NCBI RefSeq assembly: GCF_016834455.1
Contig: NZ_CP069213.1
Coordinates: forward strand, 1,798,501-1,862,500
Direction: 5' to 3'
Source: Shewanella litorisediminis
GTDB taxonomy: Bacteria > Pseudomonadota > Gammaproteobacteria > Enterobacterales > Shewanellaceae
DNA length: 64,000 nt
Each line of letters starts with the position of its first letter. The stretch's first letter is position 1. The position numbers and the translations under genes are program-made. Below, piece by piece: positions 17,801 to 26,916 of the stretch. The notes beneath the pieces were generated by a model. It saw only the letters and a program-made list of their open reading frames with translations, did not search any database and was not told the origin of the DNA.

Positions 17801-19686
17801 CCGGTGACGTATTTGGTAACGGTATGCTCTTGTCTGAGCACACTTGCCTCGTGGCCGCCTTCAACCACATGCACATCTTTATCGACCCGAATCCGGATGC
17901 CGCTGCAACCTTCAAAGAGCGTGAGCGCCTGTTCAACCTGCCACGCTCCAGCTGGGATGATTATAACCGTGACCTGATTTCCAAGGGCGGCGGTATCTTC
18001 CTCCGCAGCGCCAAGTCCATCACCCTGAGCCCTGAAATGAAGCAGATGTTGGGCACGGACAAGGCGTCCATGAATCCAACTGAGCTGATGAAAGAGCTGC
18101 TCAAGATGGAAGTGGACCTGATTTGGAACGGCGGTATCGGTACTTATGTTAAGTCTTCCCGCGAAACCAATGCCGAAGTGGGCGATCGCGCCAACGACGG
18201 TCTGCGTGTAAACGGTCGTGACGTACGCGCCAAAATCATTGGTGAAGGCGGTAACCTGGGGTGTACCCAGTTGGGCCGTATCGAATACGCCATGAACGGC
18301 GGCCGCATGAACACCGACTTCGTGGATAACGTGGGCGGCGTGGACTGTTCTGACAACGAAGTCAACATCAAGATTTTGCTGAACGCCATGGTGGCGGAAG
18401 GCGAGATGACCCTCAAGCAGCGTAACCGTTTGCTGGAGGAGATGACTGACGAAGTGAGCGAAATCGTTCTTCAGGACTGTAAAGATCAGACCCGTACCAT
18501 CTCAGTGACTCAGGTTCGTGGTGCCGAGCAGCTCAAAGAGCAAATTCGCTTCATCCATTATCTTGAGAAAGAAGGCAAGCTCGACCGCGCGCTGGAGTTT
18601 TTGCCAACAGACGATGAGCTGGCAGAGCGTTTGGCCGCCGGCAAGCCACTGACTCGCCCTGAGCTGTCTGTGCTGGTTGCTTACGCCAAGATGGTCCTCA
18701 AAGAGCAGCTGCTCAAACCGGAAATCACCGAAGACAGCTTCCTGTCCAAGCTGCTGGTGAGCTACTTCCCGCAGAAACTGCAGGAACTGTACGCAGACAA
18801 GATGAATACCCACCCTCTGCGTGGTGAAATCATTGCGACTTCGCTGGCCAACGAGCTGGTGAATGACATGGGTCTGAACTTCGTTCAGCGTATGCAGGAT
18901 GAGACTGGTGCCACAGTGGCCGAGGTTGCCATTTGCTACACTATGGCTCGCGAAGTCTTTGGTTTGGCAGAGCTTACCAAGGCAATTACCGCACAAAACG
19001 TGGTAGTGCCTGCGGTAGTGCAAATGGAAATGCTGCATCAGCTGCGTCGAAACGTACGTCGCGCCTGTCGCTGGTTCCTGCGTCATCGCAACCGCGCTGT
19101 AGGCATAGAACAAACTGTTGCCTTCTACAAGCCGGTATTCGAAGAGCTCAAGGCCAACGTGAACAAGTACATGGTCGCCGAAGAGATTGAAGCCATTACA
19201 GCTGAAATCCATGCCCTTGAAAAAGAGCAGGTATCCAGCGATGTGGCCAATGTGATTGCCAATATGAGCACCCTGTTCTCGGCACTGGATATCGCCCAGA
19301 TAGCCCAGAATGAGAATAAGCCGGTTTCCCTGGTGGCTGAGACTTACTTCAAGTTGGGTGCCAAGGTGGAGCTGCACTGGTTCCTCGAGCAGATCAGTGC
19401 TCAGCCTGTGGCAAACCATTGGCAGGCCTTGGCCCGCGCAGCCTTCCGAGAAGAACTGGATTGGCAGCAACGCGCCCTGAGTTCAGTTGTTCTGCGTACC
19501 TGCACCGACACCTGCAGCGCAGATGCCATTATCGAAGGCTGGATTGAAGCAAACCGCGTACTGCTGGAGCGCTGGTTCCACATGCTGGCGGACTTCAAGA
19601 CAACGCAAAGTCATGAATTTGCCAAGTTCTCGGTAGCACTGCGTGAGCTGAATCTGTTGATCCTGCATTGCGAAGGTCACAGTTAA
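14845..19686 (+). CDS. gdhB: NAD-specific glutamate dehydrogenase, large (180 kDa) type
   Basis: This 1613-residue enzyme converts glutamate to 2-oxoglutarate and ammonium with NAD, feeding amino-acid carbon into the TCA cycle. It matches the large L-GDH family (Pseudomonas GdhB, Streptomyces GDH) in length. A long N-terminal regulatory part with ACT-like regions covers about residues 1-700. The catalytic core includes RGGLRWSDR (about 811-819) and VPVGAKGGFVCK with the likely catalytic Lys K847. The NAD-binding loop GIGDMAGDVFGNGML begins at G981. A long helical C-terminal extension follows. AAGGAA lies eight bases before ATG 14845. The gene is monocistronic, with a strong terminator after it. 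Confidence 0.95.
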   Translation: MALKDAMPSVLLENVVSLIHSKVPNSQAKQVEQFATCLYAHMSKDDLQARTDSDLYGAVLSLWNALGKTPVGDTHVRVFNPTQSKHGWQSSHTIIEVIQPDMPFLTDSLGMALNRLGVTTHMMLHTPLAMGRSDKGIDSVGFVKDSPETADKVAVFLIEIDRQSSEADLKNLLGEVQSVLTDVHAAVKDWQAMSDKLTATIAELPKQPFPGTKEELDEAVAFLTYLNNHHFTLLGYRQYDLRRVEGDMELVPNLESGLGLMNKPGKHKPDALMLSTLSNTARKEALDESLLILTKSSTKSRVHRPAYVDYIGIKRFDKKGNVIGEDRFIGLYASNLYNRSPREIPLLAQKVQRVLDNSGLVPRSHDYKALVNILENLPRDEIIQANEQELSQVAHGVLEMQDRDKLKLFVRKDGFGRFLSCLVYVSKDRYNTKLRQDTQRILAQHFQSKEEVEFTTYFSESSLARTHYIVKVDNNNMDVDVAAIENNLIEAARSWEDKLYTSLNHAMGEEQGNRLSKRYLTAFSRSYKEDVLPNAAVVDIQQLEALDEEHKLGMLFYQPQEAALNSNKVRLKLFHKDEPIHLSDVLPMLENFGLRVINERPYEVKTPDGATFWILDFLMMVTGGNTENLADSQDRFQTALSQVWNKKLEDDGFNRLVLSTGLAGREVSILRAYAKYMRQIDATFSQAYIEQTFARYPEIADLLVKMFIRKFNPKLKTRTLTKFKEQLNLRLEDVASLDDDRIIRRYLDLINATVRTNFYQTKADGEVKDYVSFKFIPKMIPEMPKPLPAFEIFVYSPRVEGVHLRGGKVARGGLRWSDRREDFRTEVLGLVKAQNVKNTVIVPVGAKGGFVCKQSPVDGGREAIFTEGQECYRIFIRGLLDVTDNIINGEIVPPVDVVRHDEDDAYLVVAADKGTATFSDIANAISIEYNHWLGDAFASGGSNGYDHKKMGITAKGGWESVKRHFREIGIDCQTTDFTCLGIGDMAGDVFGNGMLLSEHTCLVAAFNHMHIFIDPNPDAAATFKERERLFNLPRSSWDDYNRDLISKGGGIFLRSAKSITLSPEMKQMLGTDKASMNPTELMKELLKMEVDLIWNGGIGTYVKSSRETNAEVGDRANDGLRVNGRDVRAKIIGEGGNLGCTQLGRIEYAMNGGRMNTDFVDNVGGVDCSDNEVNIKILLNAMVAEGEMTLKQRNRLLEEMTDEVSEIVLQDCKDQTRTISVTQVRGAEQLKEQIRFIHYLEKEGKLDRALEFLPTDDELAERLAAGKPLTRPELSVLVAYAKMVLKEQLLKPEITEDSFLSKLLVSYFPQKLQELYADKMNTHPLRGEIIATSLANELVNDMGLNFVQRMQDETGATVAEVAICYTMAREVFGLAELTKAITAQNVVVPAVVQMEMLHQLRRNVRRACRWFLRHRNRAVGIEQTVAFYKPVFEELKANVNKYMVAEEIEAITAEIHALEKEQVSSDVANVIANMSTLFSALDIAQIAQNENKPVSLVAETYFKLGAKVELHWFLEQISAQPVANHWQALARAAFREELDWQQRALSSVVLRTCTDTCSADAIIEGWIEANRVLLERWFHMLADFKTTQSHEFAKFSVALRELNLLILHCEGHS

Positions 19687-19703
19687 ACGCTGAACGCCTC
19701 ATC

Positions 19704-19732
19704 AAGCCCTGGCAAACGCCGGGGCTTTTTTT
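19704..19732 (+). terminator. Rho-independent terminator after gdhB
   Basis: The stem AAGCCCTGGC pairs with GCCGGGGCTT (one T-G wobble) around AAAC and is followed by seven T residues. Confidence 0.9.
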
Positions 19733-19825
19733 GGCCAAAAACACGGTGCTGCTGTACACTGTGCGCCTCACCCTGCAGGCAGCCTGGCCTTAGAATAAAC
19801 AAACATTAAAATCCAAGGAGATCCA

Positions 19826-20845
19826 ATGTTTTACAAAATCGCGCAGTCTATCATGTTCCAAATGGATCCTGAGCGAGCCCACAATCTGGCCATTGGCAGC
19901 CTCAAGCGTACCGCTAACACACCGATGACGGCGTTTTACAGGCAGTGTATTGCGCATAAACCGGTGACTTGTATGGGGATCACCTTTCCTAACCCAGTGG
20001 GGCTTGCTGCCGGTCTGGACAAAGACGGTGAGGCGATTGACGCGTTCCACGCCATGGGTTTCGGTCATGTGGAAGTAGGGACTGTGACACCCCGTCCTCA
20101 GCCAGGCAACGACTTGCCGCGTTTGTTCCGCTTAAAGCCCGCCAAGGGCATCATCAACCGCATGGGCTTTAACAATAAGGGCGTGGACAATCTGGTTGCC
20201 AACCTTAAAGCCAAGAAAACCGATATTCTGGTTGGGGTGAATATTGGCAAAAACAAAGATACGCCGGTGGAAGAGGGTAAAAACGATTACCTGATTTGCA
20301 TGGATAAGGTGTATCCCCATGCAGCCTATATTGCCGTGAATATTTCATCACCCAACACACCGGGTCTGCGTACCTTGCAATATGGCGATCTATTGGATGA
20401 TCTCTTGTCATCGCTGAAAGCCAAGCAGACTGAACTGGCAGATAAGCATGGCAAATATGTGCCAATAGCACTTAAAATTGCACCGGATCTGAGCGATGAA
20501 GAAATCGCCAGTATTGCGGCATCCTTAATCAAAAATAAATTTGATGCGGCCATTGCGACCAACACCACATTAAGTCGTGATGGTGTGTCAGGTCTCGCTA
20601 ACGCCAATGAAACCGGCGGTCTTTCAGGTAAACCTTTAACGGAATTATCGACCAAGGTGATCAAAAAGTTGGCCACTGAATTAAAAGGTGCGATCCCAAT
20701 TATCGGTGTTGGTGGGATCAATTCATCTCAGGATGCTCTGGCTAAATTTGACGCAGGAGCCACACTTGTTCAAATATATTCTGGCTTTATTTATCAAGGG
20801 CCAAAATTAATAAAAGATATTGTCGCGTCCTATAGCGCAAAATAA
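19826..20845 (+). CDS. pyrD: Dihydroorotate dehydrogenase (quinone), class 2
   Basis: This 339-residue enzyme oxidises dihydroorotate to orotate in pyrimidine synthesis, using FMN and passing electrons to membrane quinones. The N-terminal helix region (about 1-40) is the membrane-docking part typical of class 2. The FMN barrel shows [13 protein letters not shown] near 52-64, [13 protein letters not shown] near 78-90, [10 protein letters not shown] near 172-181 and the C-terminal [18 protein letters not shown] phosphate-binding region. A strong AAGGAG precedes ATG 19826. zapC follows, as in E. coli, but here a terminator separates them. Confidence 0.97.
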   Translation: MFYKIAQSIMFQMDPERAHNLAIGSLKRTANTPMTAFYRQCIAHKPVTCMGITFPNPVGLAAGLDKDGEAIDAFHAMGFGHVEVGTVTPRPQPGNDLPRLFRLKPAKGIINRMGFNNKGVDNLVANLKAKKTDILVGVNIGKNKDTPVEEGKNDYLICMDKVYPHAAYIAVNISSPNTPGLRTLQYGDLLDDLLSSLKAKQTELADKHGKYVPIALKIAPDLSDEEIASIAASLIKNKFDAAIATNTTLSRDGVSGLANANETGGLSGKPLTELSTKVIKKLATELKGAIPIIGVGGINSSQDALAKFDAGATLVQIYSGFIYQGPKLIKDIVASYSAK

Positions 20846-20851
20846 CATCAG

Positions 20852-20877
20852 AAGGATCGCGAAAGCGATCCTTTTTT
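20852..20877 (+). terminator. Rho-independent terminator after pyrD
   Basis: A perfect 9-bp stem AAGGATCGC pairs with GCGATCCTT around a GAAA tetraloop and is followed by a T-run. Confidence 0.93.
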
Positions 20878-21025
20878 CTTTTTATAGATCTAAAACGATC
20901 GTCAGTCGATCAAAGTGATCTAACTAACGTGTTGTTAAGTAAGTCATATCATTAAAAAAACTTTTTGATATTGCGTAAATAATCATCTATGATGCGATTG
21001 ATAAACTTATTTACAGGTATACGTT

Positions 21026-21559
21026 ATGTTATTAATGCCACATACGGATTGGCAATGGAGATATAACGATGCTTACGGTGTCTTAAGCGTTTCGTTAGGT
21101 TCGGAAATGGAATTTCTGACTCCTTACAAAGCCAAGCTCCTTATTCCGGACGCATTGGAAGATATGGAATTTAGCGTTGAACACGCCAAGTTCTATATTG
21201 ACCTGCTCGACCGAGTACAAAAGCGCCTGAAAATAACCGATGCTGCCGCTGTTCAAATTACACTCAATGCGACTGCAGCACATTTTATGCTCAAACCTCA
21301 AATGCCCAAATCCTGGTTTTTTGATGCCAGTGATATTTGTGTTTACGCGGATATGGGTAAGATATTTGAACTCAAATGTCAGGGTGAACGCCATTTGGTG
21401 ATGGTGGTTGAAAATGGCTTGCAGGCTGCTTTGGTGATGCTGCTGGGTAAAGAGTGTGACTTGGGTGACGGTAAGCGCCTCGGCCAGTTTGACACCATAA
21501 AAGTGATGCACAATCGCTTACATGAACCAAGAATGAATCGTCAAACCGTGGCGGCTTAA
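21026..21559 (+). CDS. zapC: Cell division protein ZapC
   Basis: This 177-residue cytoplasmic protein belongs to the ZapC (YcbW) family, which binds FtsZ and promotes filament bundling at the Z-ring. The family start is clear: DWQWRYNDAYGVLSVSLGSEMEFLTPY, with the W/Y/L core, and a beta-rich body without membrane segments. Its position after pyrD is the same as in E. coli. The upstream 150 bases are very AT-rich, consistent with an own promoter. Confidence 0.92.
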   Translation: MLLMPHTDWQWRYNDAYGVLSVSLGSEMEFLTPYKAKLLIPDALEDMEFSVEHAKFYIDLLDRVQKRLKITDAAAVQITLNATAAHFMLKPQMPKSWFFDASDICVYADMGKIFELKCQGERHLVMVVENGLQAALVMLLGKECDLGDGKRLGQFDTIKVMHNRLHEPRMNRQTVAA

Positions 21560-21606
21560 TTTAGCGATTTTAATTTATCGCTTTAAATACATCATCTCAG
21601 ATCGAG

Positions 21607-21631
21607 AAAGGGCGCCATGGGCGTCCTTTTT
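21607..21631 (+). terminator. Rho-independent terminator after zapC
   Basis: The stem AAAGGGCGCC pairs with GGCGTCCTTT (one G-T wobble) around ATG and runs into a T-tract. Confidence 0.85.
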
Positions 21632-21720
21632 GCATTTAGGGGCTTTTCGTCATGCCTTTTGTTGCTGGTATCCTGTTGTCGCCATCGCCATAATAGGGCA
21701 AATGCTTCAAGGAGAGCCCT

Positions 21721-21960
21721 ATGTCCATTCCCATGCTGGCCTTATTTATCCCGATATTTGCCATCACCTGTGGTTTTATTCTGCAATTTATGCGTTTGCG
21801 AGAGCGGCAGCAGCGCCTTGGCAATGAGCATAAAGCCGAACTCACGGTACTTCACGGTGAAATCAATCAGCTGAAAAGCCGGATCGAAGTGCTGGAAAAG
21901 TTGGTTACCGATGAGGGGTTTGATGTTCGCCGCGAGATAAATCGCATGAAAGGCGAATAG
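21721..21960 (+). CDS. Small membrane protein with coiled coil, PspB-like
   Basis: This 79-residue protein has one N-terminal membrane helix (about residues 4-24), a short basic turn, and a charged amphipathic helix (about 40-65, LHGEINQLKSRIEVLEKLV) that should form a coiled coil. The layout and the helix resemble PspB, an envelope-stress protein that partners PspC, but the PspB membrane signature is not convincing and no pspA or pspC gene is nearby. AAGGAGA lies at a good distance from ATG 21721. The next gene starts 27 bases later, so the two are probably co-transcribed. Confidence 0.7.
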   Translation: MSIPMLALFIPIFAITCGFILQFMRLRERQQRLGNEHKAELTVLHGEINQLKSRIEVLEKLVTDEGFDVRREINRMKGE

Positions 21961-21987
21961 CAATAGAGCCTTTATCCAGGACAATCA

Positions 21988-22884
21988 ATGCAGCTGAAGC
22001 GAATGGGGGATGCCCAAGCCAAAGTGCGTCAGGGCCCTGACCACCGGGAGGGGGAGCAAGTCACCTTCCTGGATGTAAAACAGTTTTTCGGGCTTGGTCA
22101 TGTCAGGGTAGGCAGTTGGGTTTCGTCGGAAGAGTCACTGATTGCCGCCAATCTGGTGTTTGATGCACTGGCGGATCTGGCGCTGGCGCTCGGATTGCCG
22201 CCAAAGGCCTTGGGGCTTAGGGAGCGACTCAATCTTGCATTTGGCCATGGTGGCCAGCAGGGGGTAATGGCCCATTACTCACCGTCGGAGCGTACCCTCG
22301 CGCTGGCTAAACACGCTGGTGCCGGCGCAGTCGCGCACGAGTTCTGGCACGCCTTTGACCATCATTTGTGCGATACCGCCATGGATGTTGGTCGTAAACC
22401 TATGGGACGTTTTGCCAGCGAGCTTTGGCTCAAGGATGTGCCACTTCTTTGCCACCCGCTTAACGACAGGCTGGAAGCGTTGTTTAAGTGTGTGCTGCTT
22501 AGTTGCGACACAGAGCAGCCGAGTGACTATGTGCGCCGCGCCATTGCGTTGGATAAAGCCTGTGGCCGCCTTTATTTTGCCCATCCGTCTGAATTAATGG
22601 CGCGTGCCTTTGAGGCTGCCATCGAGTCCGAGGCTTACTTTGAGCACATTGATACCGACAGCGGTGAGATATATCTGGCGCCGTTGATTAATCCCTATTT
22701 AGTTACCGGGACCCATAAAACTGTTCACCCGGAAAATAACGTAAGATCAGCTCCCCAACGCGGTAATTGGGGCACCATGCCGCCGGGAGCTTTTCCCGAT
22801 GCAGCTCACAGACAAGCCATTATGAAGGCGATGGCTGGCTACTTTATACCTCTGGGCAGGGCTTTGGCCAAAACCCTTCTCTGA
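21988..22884 (+). CDS. CLCA_X family protein with zincin-like HExxH motif
   Basis: This 298-residue protein has no signal peptide. Its centre reads LALAKHAGAGAVAHEFWHA, with HEFWH at about residues 116-120, the HExxH pattern of a metallopeptidase-like domain. The surroundings resemble the LPD1 (large polyvalent protein-associated) domain known from phage and mobile-element proteins, and the CLCA_X name used for chromosomal relatives. A later stretch (HPSELMARAFEAAIE, about 207-221) offers acidic residues that could complete a metal site. No substrate is known. It pairs with the small membrane gene upstream. Confidence 0.7.
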   Translation: MQLKRMGDAQAKVRQGPDHREGEQVTFLDVKQFFGLGHVRVGSWVSSEESLIAANLVFDALADLALALGLPPKALGLRERLNLAFGHGGQQGVMAHYSPSERTLALAKHAGAGAVAHEFWHAFDHHLCDTAMDVGRKPMGRFASELWLKDVPLLCHPLNDRLEALFKCVLLSCDTEQPSDYVRRAIALDKACGRLYFAHPSELMARAFEAAIESEAYFEHIDTDSGEIYLAPLINPYLVTGTHKTVHPENNVRSAPQRGNWGTMPPGAFPDAAHRQAIMKAMAGYFIPLGRALAKTLL

Positions 22885-23000
22885 CAGGGATTTTGACAGT
22901 AGTTGTCAAAGCCGTGTTAAAGTTCGCTGTAACATTTTCAGTCGTGGCGTTAAGCTGCGCGTTAAGCACCAAAGATAAGAAAAGACAAAGGATTGCGCTA

Positions 23001-26000
23001 ATGCCTCACCCCATTTCCATGCCCTTGTACCGGCAATCGGTATCACACCTGTACCCGCTTAACACTATTTTTTTGCCAGTTGTCCTGTGGCTGTTCATGC
23101 TGCTCAATTGCTATTCTGCTTCGCTACAGGCCGAAGAGATCGGCCCGTCTCTGTCGCGTATAAGTCTCGACAGCGAATGGCGCAGCGGTGCTTATAAGAG
23201 CCAGGGCGTGGAGTTCATTCCAGCCGCATCCTGGGTGGACCCACTCGAAGTGATGGTTCCGGACGCCTTGCCTCACGGACAAATCCGCGACGGTCTCTAT
23301 AATCTGGTCGTTGATAACCAATACAAGGTGGATGCCGACGGAAAGAAAGTGCAGTTCAGTCACTATGCCGATATGGTGACTGCGCCCAAGGGGCTTGAGT
23401 CTGTCTCACAGATCCAGATTGAATTTGACCCCCACTATCAGCATGTACAATTGCATACTATCGTGGTTAATCGGGCTGGAGTGCTTATCGACAAGACCTT
23501 GGATGCCGACTTTCAGCTTGCCCGCAGCCCCGGTGCAGATGACTTGCTCTACGACGGCAGCATGGTCGCAACCTGGGTACTTAAAGACATCCGGGTCGGG
23601 GACATCCTGGAATACAGCTACAGTCGATACGGCGGCAATCCTGTATTTGAAGGGCGCTTTTTCGGTAGTCGAACACTGCAATGGAGTGTACCCGTTGCCC
23701 GTCAGCAGGTACGCGTGCTGTGGGGGAAATCCAAACCGCTGCACATTCAAATAGACAACAGCGATCTGCAGTTCACCAGCAAGACACTGGGTGCTCAGAC
23801 GGACTACCGCTTACTGCTGGAACACATGCCAACCATGACGGTGCCGAGTGATGCGGCCCCCTGGTATAGCCCCTTCGCCAAAGCCTATTTCTCTGAAACA
23901 GACACCTGGGAGCAGGTGGTTGACTGGGCACTGCCGCTCTTCAGTCGGCAACAAGATGCCACCGATAATGTAAAGCGTCTGGCGCAGCAGATTGGTTCAA
24001 AGCATCAATCGAAAGAGGCCCAGCTGGTTGAGGCGCTGACGCTGGTGCAGGAGCAGGTGCGTTAGCTGGGATTGGAGATGGGTAGCAACAGTCATTTCCC
24101 CTCTGCCGCCGGCGATACCCTTAGCCGCCGTTATGGCGACTGTAAAGACAAGGCGGTGCTTTTGGTGACTCTGCTGGGTGAACTGGGCATTCAGGCGTCT
24201 CCGGCACTGGTGAATACCGACACAGGCAAGATTGTGCCGACCTTACTGCCATCGGCGGTCCGCTTCAATCATGCCATAGTGCAGGCCAGCTTTAATGGGC
24301 AGACCTACTGGCTCGATCCTACCCTGATGGACCAGGGCGATGCCCTCGGGTATCTCTATCAGCCCGACTATGGCTTTGCTCTTGTGCTGAGTGATGACAC
24401 CCGTCAGTTGGTTTCAATGGCATCTGTCGCCAGTGGCAGTCGTATCCGTTTTACGGAGGAATACGATTTTTCAGAAGGCGTAAACGGCAAAGGGCTGGCC
24501 CGGATCCAGACGGCCTATCAAGGGGATGAAGCTCGGCGTATGCGCGGACGTATTGCCTCCGAGGGCATAAAGACGCTGTCGGAGCAGTATGTTGGATACT
24601 ATGGCAAACAGTTTAAGGGGCTCGAGGCCGTAAAGCCGCTTGAGGTGGCAGACGACAAGGCTGGTGGCGAGCTGCGCCTTGAGGAGTCTTACAATCTGCC
24701 TGCGCCCTGGCAGCCTGATGACGAAGGCGGCTATACCGTCTATGTGTACGAAACCCAAATTTCGCCATTTTTACGTTTGCCGGAAGGGAGCGGTCGCCGT
24801 GAACTGGCACTTAAGCATCCGCTGGATATCGAAGGGGCAATCCGGCTTAAGTTTCGTGCCAATGAATGGCAGTTCGATGATGTTGCGCTGGAGGAATCGA
24901 ATCCCTTTTTCGACTATCACTACAGCGTGAGCTTTGACAAAAGCACCAACCTTTTGACCTTGGGGTATCGCTACCTAAGTAAGACCGACTCGGTACCGGC
25001 GGATAAAGTAGACGACTATATTGCCGCATTGAAGAAAGTGGCTGAAACCGACAGTTACGGTGTCATAGATTACAACCAAGAGACGTCAGCAACCCAAGCG
25101 CAGGAAGATGGGGACACGGATTCTCATGTCATCCTGATTATCATCGTTGTAGGCTTTCTGATGCTGTGTGCCATAGGTTTTGCTACGGCAAGCTGGCTGA
25201 TAGACGATGGCCACAGCCAGAACAGCCGCTACTACCCGGTATCGCCGCTGAAAGCCGTATTATTATCCTTGCTGACGTTTGGCCTTTACCCCTGCTATTG
25301 GACATACAAAAACTGGCAATATGTGCAAAAACAGCTGGAACCGGGCATTTGGCCAATGGCGAGGGCCATTTTTGCGCCACTTTGGTATTACCACCTGTAC
25401 CTGTCGCTGGCCGCCAATGGCGATGATGATAAGCGCCGTTGGTTAATCCCAGGCTGGCTAGCGGCGCTGTTGATGCTGATTTATATCGGGGTTTCTGCGA
25501 CCAAAAAGTTTCATGGTGTGAATGGGTTGGCACTGATTGTACCGGCATTGGTTATTTTACCTCTGGTGACCTACATCAATCGGCTCAACGGCCGCAGTGA
25601 GGCCTATGTTTACAACAGCCGCTGGCGCTGGCGTCACTGGTTGCTGGCGGTGGCGACTCTGCCGCTGCTTTTGTTCACCCTGGCACAGGATGTAGGTTTT
25701 ACCGCCTCTGACAGAGTGATTGCAGGCAGCGATTTGTGGCAGCGCGATATCAAGTTTATGAAGCGAAAGGCCATTATCGCCGCAGATGAGAATCCGGTTT
25801 ACTTCTACTCAGATGATTGGCTCAGCAATCAGAAGGATGGCAACGGCTTTACCGAGGGAAGGATATTCTCTTATTGGGTAGAAGATGGCGTTTTTTATCA
25901 GGAGACGGCGCCCTTCGACACGGTAAAAAATATCGACGTGAGTTTTGCCAAAGACGATGAATTAACGACTACCATCACTGTGTATCGGGATGATGGCAGT

Positions 26001-26123
26001 AATTTCTTACTCTTTGCGGCCAAGGAAGCCAGAAAGGATAGGCAGTTTGTGCGTGAACTCATTGAACGTTGGCGCAGGGTAAGGCCTCAGAGCCGAGACA
26101 ATAATGGAGGGCAGGAACCATGA
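23001..26123 (+). pseudogene. DUF3857/transglutaminase-like membrane protein interrupted by an in-frame TAG
   Basis: The reading frame from ATG 23001 (AAAGGA upstream) runs to 26123 with a single internal stop, TAG at 24063-24065 (codon 355). Before it are a signal sequence and a DUF3857 domain. After it, in the same frame, is a transglutaminase-like domain with a full triad (C381 in YGDCKDK, H424 in FNHA, D439 in WLDPT), then several membrane segments (about 710-905) and a soluble tail. The stop falls in the motif usually read VRYLGLEMG, at the Tyr position, so a TAT or TAC codon has become TAG. Everything after it is intact, so the lesion is recent, an assembly error, or the product is split. 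TTG 24072 or ATG 24078 could restart translation but would lack a signal peptide. Confidence 0.82.
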
Positions 26124-26809
26124 CTCAGGTTGTGATCACAGGGGCAAATCGTGGAATTGGCCTTGCGTTGACCAAACTCTATTTGGATGCCGGCTGCGAT
26201 GTGGCGGCTTGCTGCCGGACCCCTGATGAGGCGACGGCGCTTCACGCCATGATGGAAATCCACGAGGGGCTGGAGCTGTTTGAGCTCGATATAAGCGCAA
26301 ATGACGCGATTGCATCCCTTGGCGACGCGTTGGCAGAACGTCCTATTCACAGATTAATCAATAACGCCGGCTACTATGGGCCCAAGGGTGTCATGCTTGG
26401 CAATACGCCCCAAGACGAGTGGCAGGCTCTGTTTGCCATTAACTGTATCGGCCCGCTCAAGCTGGTTGAAGCGTTAACCGAGGGGTTGTGTCAGGGGCAG
26501 GGGATTATCGCCAACCTGACATCAAAAATGGGCAGCATGACCGACAACAGCAGCGGCGGTGCCTACCTGTATCGTTCGGCCAAAGCGGCACAAAATGCGG
26601 TTACCAGGTCACTCGCCATCGATTTGGCACCCCATGGGGTAAAAGCGGTTGCGCTTCATCCCGGCTGGGTGAAAACCGCTATGGGTGGGCCCAATGCTTT
26701 GATTGATACCGAAACCTCTGCAGCTGGCCTATACCGGGTGATTGAGGAGCTAACCTCTGCCCAAAGCGGTGGATTTTTTGATTATCAGGGAAACAAAATT
26801 CCGTGGTAA
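26120..26809 (+). CDS. Short-chain dehydrogenase/reductase family oxidoreductase
   Basis: This 229-residue Rossmann-fold protein shows the NAD(P)-binding TGANRGIG motif at residues 7-14, an NNAG motif near 81-84 and the catalytic YRSAK (Y151, K155). These define a classical SDR; the substrate is unknown. Its ATG overlaps the stop of the preceding frame as ATGA, so it is translationally coupled to the DUF3857 gene. If the amber codon upstream is real and ends translation early, expression of this gene could suffer through loss of coupling. Confidence 0.88.
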   Translation: MTQVVITGANRGIGLALTKLYLDAGCDVAACCRTPDEATALHAMMEIHEGLELFELDISANDAIASLGDALAERPIHRLINNAGYYGPKGVMLGNTPQDEWQALFAINCIGPLKLVEALTEGLCQGQGIIANLTSKMGSMTDNSSGGAYLYRSAKAAQNAVTRSLAIDLAPHGVKAVALHPGWVKTAMGGPNALIDTETSAAGLYRVIEELTSAQSGGFFDYQGNKIPW

Positions 26810-26916
26810 TTATCCCATCTCATTGATGTTAATCATTTTATACGCTTGAGTCCTCCCTTGGCCTGTGTCAGACTCAAGTGTGATTCACAAATGCATAACA
26901 TAAATTGGGAGGCGAC

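Noticed and set aside
24063..24065. Programmed decoding of TAG as pyrrolysine or readthrough in the DUF3857 gene
   Set aside because: The position is a conserved Tyr in the family and TAG is one base from TAT or TAC, so a point mutation or sequence error is simpler; no readthrough signal was seen.
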